This document shows positions 18,890-25,038 of a DNA stretch of 64,000 nucleotides, piece after piece (position 1 is the stretch's first letter; each line of letters opens with the position of its first letter). The stretch lies in NCBI GenBank assembly GCA_963837025.1, contig CAWILT010000002.1, positions 682,001 through 746,000 on the forward strand, in the 5' to 3' direction. This DNA is from JALZUV01 sp963837025 (GTDB lineage: Bacteria; Pseudomonadota; Alphaproteobacteria; Rickettsiales; JALZUV01). The notes under the pieces were generated by a model that was given only the letters and a program-made list of their open reading frames with translations, had not been told where the DNA came from and searched no databases. A program made the position numbers and the translations under genes.

Positions 18890-19465
18890 ATGTCAAAGAA
18901 CCGTTACGGCGGCGTGGATACCCACGCCGCTTTTTTTGTGTCTGTAAAAGCTAAAAGCATGATCAAGACTGGACTTTTCAGGCCAGAAGACAAAGAGGAC
19001 ATCGAGCAAGAATTAATGATGGCCTACCTGAAGGACGAAGGAAATTTTAAAGGTGATCGGGCTGAAAAAGATGTCTTTACACGCATGGTGATTAATCACC
19101 GCAGCATTCAAATGATCCGGGAGATTACGGCTGATAAACGGAAGGTCAGAATAAAAGAAGTTTCATTGGATCAACCTGCTTTTGATGACGATGAGACGTT
19201 ATTCATCGATCAGCTTGATGACACGGGTGGCTTGTGGGGGGATAAACCTTTTGAGAGCTATGCAGATTTATCGATCCAGCGCATCGATATTTTGAAAATC
19301 AGAGAGTCATTGCCAGGGGAGCTTCAACAAACATTCGATCTTGTTATGGAGCATACAATCAGTGAAGCCGCTGAAATCTTAAAAATACCGCGTACCACAT
19401 TTTCATCACGCGTTAAAAAATTGAAGGAGTATCTGATGCAAAGTCAGTTCAAAAATTATTTTTGA
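18890..19465 (+). CDS. Sigma-70-like factor of the prophage
   Basis: 191 residues. The middle shows the region-2-like pattern FRPEDKEDIEQELMMAYLKDEGNF and a C-terminal region-4-like helix-turn-helix (TISEAAEILKIPRTTFSSRVKKLKEYL). It resembles small sigma-like proteins of alphaproteobacterial prophages and could direct RNA polymerase to the repeated phage promoter motif (inference). The ATG has a TTGGAG site. Codons 7-16 encode a perfect terminator-like hairpin with a T7 run (18909-18937), which could attenuate the gene. Confidence 0.7.
   Translation: MSKNRYGGVDTHAAFFVSVKAKSMIKTGLFRPEDKEDIEQELMMAYLKDEGNFKGDRAEKDVFTRMVINHRSIQMIREITADKRKVRIKEVSLDQPAFDDDETLFIDQLDDTGGLWGDKPFESYADLSIQRIDILKIRESLPGELQQTFDLVMEHTISEAAEILKIPRTTFSSRVKKLKEYLMQSQFKNYF
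18909..18937 (+). terminator. Terminator-like hairpin inside the sigma-like gene
   Basis: GCGGCGTGG and CCACGCCGC form a perfect 9-bp stem with a 4-base loop, followed by seven T. It begins 19 bases after the A of the start codon. It could act as an attenuator that is opened by initiating ribosomes; the coding meaning (GGVDTHAAFF) may also be conserved for itself. Confidence 0.55.
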
Positions 19466-19472
19466 TTATTTT

Positions 19473-19501
19473 TCGTCGTTTTTGGACGCTTTCGCAGACC
19501 T
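19473..19501 (+). promoter_or_regulatory. Third TCGTCG-N15-GCAGACCT motif
   Basis: TCGTCG at 19473-19478 and GCAGACCT at 19494-19501, again 15 bases apart, followed by AGGACCAAC as in the second copy and then the gene at 19538. Confidence 0.6.
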
Positions 19502-19537
19502 GCCTTTTAGGACCAACAAAACCTAGAAGGAGCAGAT

Positions 19538-19795
19538 ATGACTATGTCCGTACAAGAAAAAATCAACCTTGGTGATGCCGTTTTTAAATGGGTGCAACAC
19601 ACGCCCGTGGGGCATCTGAAAGATTTGAGCGATGACGATCTGGAGATAATCCGCCAGCAACTGATCAAAGAAGTCCGTGAGGTGGGCAGAGCCCTGCATT
19701 GGATCGACGGGATCATTAAACTCAAATCGATTGAACGCGTGAACAATCCTGCAACCCCTGTTGTGCCAAATCCTATTAAAGGAGCGCGCTCATGA
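19538..19795 (+). CDS. Small hypothetical phage protein
   Basis: 85 residues, charged and helical, preceded by AAGGAG. It overlaps the next gene (ATGA at 19792). It lies directly under the third bipartite promoter motif and starts the replication/regulation operon. No family recognised. Confidence 0.6.
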   Translation: MTMSVQEKINLGDAVFKWVQHTPVGHLKDLSDDDLEIIRQQLIKEVREVGRALHWIDGIIKLKSIERVNNPATPVVPNPIKGARS

Positions 19796-20175
19796 AACAA
19801 AAAAAGACCGTCACCGTAAAGCAAAAATACGTGGAAGACCGAATTCATAATGCGGCGCGCACGCTTCGCCGATTACCTGAAGAGCGTGTTCAAGGATATT
19901 TCAGCACATGGCCGAAAATCAAGCGCGATGAAATGGAAATCCTGCAGATGGAAAAAGAGCCTATGCGGATCAGGCCGAGCATGGACGATATCACACAAAT
20001 GGAGGAAGTCCTGTTTGTTTGGCTGCGCTGGTTGGAGGTGGACGAGCGCAAGCTCGTCTGGCAACGGGCGGAACGTGTGCGCTGGAAGCTGATCTGCGCG
20101 CAGTTTGGCGTGGGGCGCACAAAAGCCTGGGAGATGTACAAATGCGCGCTGGGTAAGATTGCCGCCCGCATATGA
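19792..20175 (+). CDS. DUF6362 family phage protein
   Basis: 127 residues. The pattern VEDRIHNAARTLRRLPEERVQGYFSTWP ... EEVLFVWLRWLEVDERKLVWQRAERVRWKLICAQFGVGRTKAWEMYKCALGKIA fits DUF6362: two helical parts, the second with a helix-turn-helix (ICAQFGVGRTKAWEMY). A DNA-binding role is likely but untested. It overlaps the next gene by four bases. Confidence 0.75.
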   Translation: MKQKKTVTVKQKYVEDRIHNAARTLRRLPEERVQGYFSTWPKIKRDEMEILQMEKEPMRIRPSMDDITQMEEVLFVWLRWLEVDERKLVWQRAERVRWKLICAQFGVGRTKAWEMYKCALGKIAARI

Positions 20176-20618
20176 GCCAACTGACCTTTGCCCCAATCCC
20201 GAATGAGATACTGCGCCGGACAGATTTAAGTCACGGCGCAAAGCTCTGTTGTGCGCGTCTTATTCAGTATGCGGGCAAGGATGGGCAGGCTTTTCCAAAA
20301 CTAGCGACGCTGGGCGAAGAGCTGGGCATGTCGCCCCGTGCGGTGCAAAGATTCCTGACAGAATTGGAAAGCCATAAGCTACTGACAACACAACAACGAG
20401 GGCGTGGCCAATCGAACATTTACCATGTGGATAAGTCGATACTTATCCACAGTTCAAAACTTACCACGCCAGAAGTGTCGTGTTTAGACACGCCGAAACT
20501 GTCCACTCTAGACACGCCAGAAGTGTCCACACCATATAAAGGAAGAAAAGATAACTTTAAAAAAGAAATAGAAAAAATAACAGCAGGCCTTGTGCATAAC
20601 ATGCGAATGCCTCGCTGA
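20172..20618 (+). CDS. Winged-helix replication-initiator-like protein (lambda O-like)
   Basis: 148 residues. The N-terminal 90 residues form an HTH_36-type winged helix (FAPIPNEILRRTDLSHGAKLCCARLIQYAGKDGQAFPKLATLGEELGMSPRAVQRFLTELE), the fold of phage O and plasmid initiators. The following part repeats D/L-TPEVS three times because its DNA is iteron-like (see 20426-20585). The tail is Lys-rich. Lambda O carries the origin within its own gene in the same way. The C-terminal helicase-loader contact domain of O is not visible, so it may be short or diverged. Confidence 0.65.
   Translation: MSQLTFAPIPNEILRRTDLSHGAKLCCARLIQYAGKDGQAFPKLATLGEELGMSPRAVQRFLTELESHKLLTTQQRGRGQSNIYHVDKSILIHSSKLTTPEVSCLDTPKLSTLDTPEVSTPYKGRKDNFKKEIEKITAGLVHNMRMPR
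20426..20585 (+). other. Putative phage replication origin
   Basis: Two perfect DnaA boxes, TGTGGATAA (20426-20434) and TTATCCACA (20443-20451), face each other in an inverted repeat with 11-bp arms. They are followed by three iterons with CACGCC at 20465, 20489 and 20513, spaced exactly 24 bases apart and sharing AGAAGTGTC/GAAACTGTC, then by an A-rich stretch (20533-20585) that would melt easily. All lie inside the initiator-like gene. The order and size recall lambda ori. Confidence 0.6.
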
Positions 20619-20699
20619 TCCAAAAAAAGAATAAGAAAAAACTGATGCTAATTGACTTGATAACCCTCGGGAATGAAGCGTTACTGACGAAGCGTAAAA

Positions 20700-20726
20700 A
20701 AAAACAATTTGGGGAATTGTTTTTAG
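20700..20726 (+). terminator. Weak AT-rich terminator-like hairpin
   Basis: AAAACAATT pairs with AATTGTTTT around TGGGG and is followed by T. The stem is AT-rich, so activity is uncertain. Confidence 0.35.
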
Positions 20727-20786
20727 CGTAGTCCCCGAAGACTTACCTTTAGGTTAGTCGAAGGTCAAAACAAAGGAGCAAAAACG

Positions 20787-21011
20787 ATGGCAAACACACA
20801 AGAAAAAAGAACGGCGCTGGACGCCTTTATCGAACACAAAACCCGCATTGACGAGATGCTGGAGCGCCTGCAAGCGGCAAGCGCAGATCACTTTGAAACC
20901 AGCCCCGATGACATACGCTGGGGCGACGCAGGGTTTTTGGCAGACATTGCCAACGACCTGCAACACATCACCGACCGTGTTTTCAAGGAGGGTGAATATG
21001 CTAACGATTAA
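20787..21011 (+). CDS. Small hypothetical phage protein
   Basis: 74 residues, acidic and helical (FIEHKTRIDEMLERLQAASADHF...), with an AAAGGAG ribosome site. It is the last rightward gene before the minus-strand cargo operon, whose final gene overlaps it by 11 bases at the 3' end. Confidence 0.65.
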   Translation: MANTQEKRTALDAFIEHKTRIDEMLERLQAASADHFETSPDDIRWGDAGFLADIANDLQHITDRVFKEGEYAND

Positions 21012-21849
21012 GGATTGTTTGTAATCTGGAAGATATTTCTTCAGATAGCCGTTCACAGCCTTGTTCGTTATTAAGATACCGAATGTACCGTAAATGTCGT
21101 AAATCAAATGGCACATCGTCTTGGTGTTGGGTTAATAAAATAACCTCTTTTCCTAGGGTGTGTGCAATTCCTATTTCATAAAAAACATTAGGATTTTTTC
21201 CTGTGCAGTCGCATACAACGACTTTTGCTTTTACAATTAAATTTACTACGTCTTGGATGATTGCATGCTCCTCCCAAATATTATCCGCTCTAGCGCAGGC
21301 CATGCCGTTTTGTTCTGCTGCATTTTGAATCGCTGTATACACGTTATTAAAATCCGAGGAGAACGGCATCATAACAGACAAAAAGCGAGGCTGGTTAGCT
21401 TGCGTTCGGCTAATAGAAAAAACAGTGGGATGAAGGGGATTACGTTTCATACTGGATAGTATAATTTTATACAAATCCTCATCTATTACCCTCCAGCAGG
21501 TATGAGAAAATCCGAAGTTACCCGATCCAAACTGAGAGTAATGTTGCTCTAACTCTTGATTACTAACAGGGGGAATATCAGGGTCGATAGTGTAATGTAT
21601 CGCTGTCTCTCTATCATTTTGCTGAATATTTGTTATGTGAGCTACTCTAGCCTGCTGAATATCATCACTACCTGTTTCAGCCATTAAAAGCGCTGGAATA
21701 CTTCTAATGGTTTCAACATTGAGTCGTCTTCCATCAGATCTTAAAAAACGTTGTTCATGCTCAACATCATTGCGAATATATACTCTGCTTGTCGAAAGGG
21801 TTCCTCCGCGCTCATCCCAACCACCGTGAGCTACTAACAAATGAAACAT
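21001..21849 (-). CDS. Nucleoside-deoxyribosyltransferase/TIR-like effector protein
   Basis: 282 residues. The C-terminal part (about 150-282) is a Rossmann-like domain: FLSVMMPF (156-163), a CARADNI segment, a D-V-VNLI-KAKVVVCDCTG core and NPNVFYEIGIAH with a likely catalytic Glu225, then VILLTQ and VPFDLRHLRYIRY. This pattern belongs to nucleoside 2-deoxyribosyltransferase/TIR-like proteins, many of them nucleotide-cleaving defence effectors. The N-terminal 145 residues match nothing I know and may sense a trigger. The gene starts two bases after the hipA stop and is its operon partner. Function is inferred. Confidence 0.6.
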   Translation of the reverse strand: MFHLLVAHGGWDERGGTLSTSRVYIRNDVEHEQRFLRSDGRRLNVETIRSIPALLMAETGSDDIQQARVAHITNIQQNDRETAIHYTIDPDIPPVSNQELEQHYSQFGSGNFGFSHTCWRVIDEDLYKIILSSMKRNPLHPTVFSISRTQANQPRFLSVMMPFSSDFNNVYTAIQNAAEQNGMACARADNIWEEHAIIQDVVNLIVKAKVVVCDCTGKNPNVFYEIGIAHTLGKEVILLTQHQDDVPFDLRHLRYIRYLNNEQGCERLSEEISSRLQTILNR

Positions 21850-21851
21850 CG

Positions 21852-23102
21852 TTAACTTTCTCCTTCTGTTTTCTCATTCATTTTTTTCTGTATCAGCTTA
21901 ATGTTCGTATCATTGACGCCATATTGCTTTGCAAGTGTTGGCCATTTAGACAGGCTGGATTTTGTGGCATCAATAATCTCGGCGGCACGGTCTTTTTTAA
22001 TTTTTGCTTCATCTGCCAGCTTTAACAGATGGCTTGTATTCGGATTTCTACCTTCACCCATAACCATTGTGCTTTGTTCACCGCGTGGGCCAGATGAGAA
22101 TGTTAGATCATAAGCAGGTGAGATTTTCCACCGGCCCTGGCTATCCATCAAATAGCTAAAATTCTTCGAATGGTCATCACGGTTATGGGCAAGAACGTTA
22201 AACACGGCTAGTTGATAGAGTTTTTCAACCTCACGCACATCACGGGTCAGCATACCTGTGAGCGCTACCAAATCTTCGTAATCCAATGAAGGCGTACGGA
22301 AATCTGAATGCAACAACCCACAAGCCGTGTGCATGTGGTATCGTTTGTCGCCATCACGATCAAAACGTTTAATCGCAAAATACCCTGTGCCGCGCTGCGC
22401 TGGGAAAAGATGAACATCAGGCATGGAAACGCCTGCTTCTTTTGCCATCAAGGCATACACATATTCGATTGCACCAGCATCAAGGCCGTCCTGACTGTTC
22501 GGGAATTTCACCATCCATGGTGTGTAGCCTGCGGGCAAATCATGTACACCATGAATGATATGATCCCGCTTTTCGTTTACACCAATCAGTGCTTTTGGCC
22601 GTGCGCCTGCCGAAGATCCGTTTAGGGCTATCAGCTCCGCTAACACATCATCCGATGTGCCGTCTAAAACTTCTTGTGCCTGCGTGGCAAGGCTATCAAG
22701 GCTTATGTCGCCTTGTGTGTCGTCTGCGCTATGATCAGGTTCAAAAACAAGCGCTCCAAGGGCATGTGATCCAACGTGCGCCAAACGGTCAAGCGGTGTG
22801 ATATCGGCTGGTAGAATGCCCTGAGACCTTGCAAAACGATCAAACAATAACCGTCCCCAACCATCAGGCAGGCTGTCGTTAAACACACCTGGCAATCCTT
22901 CAAAAAGGTCGTAATCAAAACTCTGCACACCTGATTTTAGAGGTAGCCGCAAAGGTGAAATTTCAAGTCCATTTTCAATGAAGGTTTGATCATATTCGAA
23001 ATAGATCTGGCGATCTCGAATGGCCAAACGCCCAACAGGATGGACACTTTTCTCGAAGTTAATGCCAATCTTCACTTCTTTGACTGATTTAATCGCGCTC
23101 AT
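21852..23102 (-). CDS. hipA: HipA-type serine/threonine kinase toxin
   Basis: 416 residues, full length. Kinase features are the Gly-rich NGSSAGARPK (161-170), ATP-binding Lys in WMVKF (199), catalytic loop HNRDDHSKN (306-314; Asp309) and YDLT (331-334; metal-binding Asp332). The N-terminal HipA_N subdomain is also present (FNDSLPDGWGRLLFDR). E. coli HipA phosphorylates glutamyl-tRNA synthetase and halts growth; the target here is unknown. Its start overlaps hipB by four bases. An effector-like gene follows two bases after its stop, which is not part of the classic hipBA pair. Confidence 0.92.
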   Translation of the reverse strand: MSAIKSVKEVKIGINFEKSVHPVGRLAIRDRQIYFEYDQTFIENGLEISPLRLPLKSGVQSFDYDLFEGLPGVFNDSLPDGWGRLLFDRFARSQGILPADITPLDRLAHVGSHALGALVFEPDHSADDTQGDISLDSLATQAQEVLDGTSDDVLAELIALNGSSAGARPKALIGVNEKRDHIIHGVHDLPAGYTPWMVKFPNSQDGLDAGAIEYVYALMAKEAGVSMPDVHLFPAQRGTGYFAIKRFDRDGDKRYHMHTACGLLHSDFRTPSLDYEDLVALTGMLTRDVREVEKLYQLAVFNVLAHNRDDHSKNFSYLMDSQGRWKISPAYDLTFSSGPRGEQSTMVMGEGRNPNTSHLLKLADEAKIKKDRAAEIIDATKSSLSKWPTLAKQYGVNDTNIKLIQKKMNEKTEGES

Positions 23103-23407
23103 TTACGTTTTCCTCTTTTGCGGGAGGGGCTGCTATCTGCTTCCAACACATCATCAATGGACGAGAAAAGCGTGTCTTTAACTTGCGTCGCTTTGAGGAT
23201 ATCCTCTAACCCGCCAAGCACCATGTGAAGCTTTAGGAATGATTCTAGAGATAGTGCGCCAGTACGTTCGAACTTGCGAAGCGTGGGCAAAGCTACACCC
23301 GAACGCTCGGCAAGACCTTCCTGCGTTAACTCCATCTGTAGCCGTCGCGCGCGCGCGTGATCTGCAAGCTTTTTTTGCGCTTTTGCTGTTGTTATAAGTG
23401 ATACCAT
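23099..23407 (-). CDS. hipB: HipB-type XRE antitoxin/repressor
   Basis: 102 residues. A Cro/C1-type helix-turn-helix (ADHARARRLQMELTQEGLAERSGVALPTLRKFERTGALSLESFLKL) occupies residues 13-70, and a flexible basic tail follows. It should bind HipA and repress the operon. A GGAGG ribosome site stands 12 bases upstream, and its promoter has a dyad over the -10 box. Confidence 0.9.
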   Translation of the reverse strand: MVSLITTAKAQKKLADHARARRLQMELTQEGLAERSGVALPTLRKFERTGALSLESFLKLHMVLGGLEDILKATQVKDTLFSSIDDVLEADSSPSRKRGKRK

Positions 23408-23440
23408 TATATCTTAAAACCTCCGTTAAGCCTCATATAT

Positions 23441-23473
23441 TGATATTATAGTATCACTAACGGGAAATATCAA
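23441..23473 (-). promoter_or_regulatory. hip operon promoter and operator
   Basis: On the minus strand TTGATA (23468-23473), 17 bases, then TATAAT (23445-23450): a near-consensus sigma-70 promoter. A 16-base imperfect palindrome, 23441-23456, covers the -10 box and is a likely HipB operator. A wider CCGTTA/TAACGG dyad surrounds it. Confidence 0.75.
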
Positions 23474-23502
23474 GTGTAATTTCTCAAGGCAGAGCCTCTG
23501 TA

Positions 23503-23524
23503 AAAAATGTTCGCGAACATTTTT
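23503..23524. repeat. Perfect 22-bp palindrome
   Basis: Core TGTTCGCGAACA flanked by five A on the left and five T on the right. It lies between the hip promoter and the methyltransferase gene and is either an operator for a dimeric regulator or a small terminator. Confidence 0.55.
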
Positions 23525-23566
23525 GAAGCGGACAGGTCGAACAAAAAACGATAGTCTAATCAATAC

Positions 23567-23668
23567 AATCGCCGGAATTGTACTGCAAAGCCACGCAACC
23601 ATTTGATATGGGCGTGGCTTTTGCTTTTTCCCTTCCCTGTTATAGCAAAAAAGGTACTTCCGGCGATT
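23567..23668. ncRNA. Structured element, possible small RNA
   Basis: An outer 11-bp perfect inverted repeat (AATCGCCGGAA at 23567-23577 and TTCCGGCGATT at 23658-23668), extended inward by GTAC/GTAC, encloses an inner hairpin (AAAGCCACGC with GCGTGGCTTT, 23587-23621) followed by TGCTTTTTC. No ORF lies here. The nested stems suggest a folded RNA or a regulatory DNA structure. Confidence 0.4.
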
Positions 23669-23783
23669 GAACCCTATGCGGCGGGCTTAGGCGCAGGAGT
23701 TTTTTAGCGCCAGAAGATTTTTTTGGGTACGCGCCCCCACCGCCAATCATCAAAAAAACCAGTCAGAGCAACGTGTTCAAGGT

Positions 23784-23811
23784 GCGTACCTTGGCGCGTA
23801 CTCATGCGTAC
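23784..23811. repeat. Three GCGTAC repeats before the C5 methyltransferase
   Basis: GCGTAC occurs at 23784, 23796 and 23806, with a reverse copy near 23737, just upstream of the methyltransferase start. They may be sites for a regulator or for the methyltransferase itself. Confidence 0.4.
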
Positions 23812-23836
23812 CTGACCCAAAAAGGAATTTGAATTT

Positions 23837-25033
23837 GTGGATCATCGTTCCCTTAACAATTTGTCCTTGTGTGCCGGTGTCGGCGGACTCGACCTCGGCA
23901 TCCGAGTGGCGCAGCCAAATGCTCGAGCAGTCTGTTTTGTCGAGATCGAAGCCTATGCGTGCGAAATCCTGGCAACGCGCATGGAAGACAAAAGCCTGGA
24001 CGAAGCGCCTGTTTGGACGGATTTGCGATCCTTTGACGGCAAGCCATGGCGTGGCATCGTGGATTGCATCACTGCAGGATATCCATGCCAGCCATTCTCC
24101 GTTGCCGGAAAACAAAAAGGCAAAGACGACCCGCGTCACCTCTGGCCAGATGTGTGCAGGATTGTGCGGGAGATACGCCCACGGCTCTGTTTCTTCGAAA
24201 ACGTCCCTGGACATTTACGATTGGGGTTTGAACAAGTCCATGATGACCTTCGAAAACTGGGTTACAGCGTTAAGGCAGGCCTGTTCTCAGCGGCGGAAGT
24301 CGGTAGCACTCACAAACGCGAACGCCTCTTCATTTTGGCGTACCGTGAAAGCGACCGAGCCAACGGGTGGCTGTCTGAGCTCAGAGAAATTCAAAGAGCG
24401 TATGGATGCGGGCATGCCCTTGAGCCTGCGGGATCAGGTGAAGCATCTCTGGCCGACAGTCCGTGTCTCTTCTGCGAATGGCCCGTGTCAGAAGGAAATC
24501 CAGAACAACAATCCGAAATGCCGTCTGGAAGTATCGGTGGTGAATTGGCCAACACCGACGGTGCAAGACTTCAAAAAACGCGGGCCGAATTCATCGCAGA
24601 AAGGATTGGCGGAGACGTCGGTCAACTGGGCGACGCCGAATACGCTGGATCATCTTCCCGTCAGATCGCCCGAGGCGATGGACAGGATGATGGGGCCGAA
24701 CGGTCAGCGTGCGGGCAGATCCCGTCCGAGCAATTTGCGAGAGCAAATCATGTGGCCAACAGTGACAGCTCAGGATTCCAAGAACAATGCGGGGTCGAGC
24801 CAATTTGTACGGAACACGAAGCCATTGAATGTGGAAGCTGTTTGCCATTCCCACCCGGACCCGAAGGCGATTGGGACGGAATCCCAACCGGTCTTAAACC
24901 CGCAATTTGTCGAATGGCTGATGGGCTGGCCAATCGGGTGGACAGAATTCGCGCCTGTGGAAACGGTGTCGTTCCATTGGCTGCCGCTCATGCGTGGGGC
25001 GTTCTTACAACTGCAGCAAATGGAGGAAAATAA
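23837..25033 (+). CDS. DNA (cytosine-5) methyltransferase, phage-borne
   Basis: 398 residues from a GTG start (AAGGA 10 bases upstream). Motif I LSLCAGVGGLDLGI, motif IV AGYPCQPFSVAGKQ with the catalytic Cys, ENVPGH (VI), RERLFILA (VIII) and a C-terminal motif X region (RACGNGVVPLAAAHAW) are all in one frame. No restriction enzyme is adjacent, so it probably protects phage DNA. The stretch from about 24370 to 25033 is also open in the +1 frame, which encodes repeated W-P-T motifs and LNPQFVEWLMGWPIGWTEF known from other phage proteins (see findings). Confidence 0.9.
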   Translation: MDHRSLNNLSLCAGVGGLDLGIRVAQPNARAVCFVEIEAYACEILATRMEDKSLDEAPVWTDLRSFDGKPWRGIVDCITAGYPCQPFSVAGKQKGKDDPRHLWPDVCRIVREIRPRLCFFENVPGHLRLGFEQVHDDLRKLGYSVKAGLFSAAEVGSTHKRERLFILAYRESDRANGWLSELREIQRAYGCGHALEPAGSGEASLADSPCLFCEWPVSEGNPEQQSEMPSGSIGGELANTDGARLQKTRAEFIAERIGGDVGQLGDAEYAGSSSRQIARGDGQDDGAERSACGQIPSEQFARANHVANSDSSGFQEQCGVEPICTEHEAIECGSCLPFPPGPEGDWDGIPTGLKPAICRMADGLANRVDRIRACGNGVVPLAAAHAWGVLTTAANGGK

Positions 25034-25038
25034 AAACC

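Noticed and set aside
23503..23524. Palindrome as an alphaproteobacterial LexA box
   Set aside because: The LexA site in this class is a direct repeat GTTC-N7-GTTC; this is an inverted GTTC/GAAC pair without that spacing.
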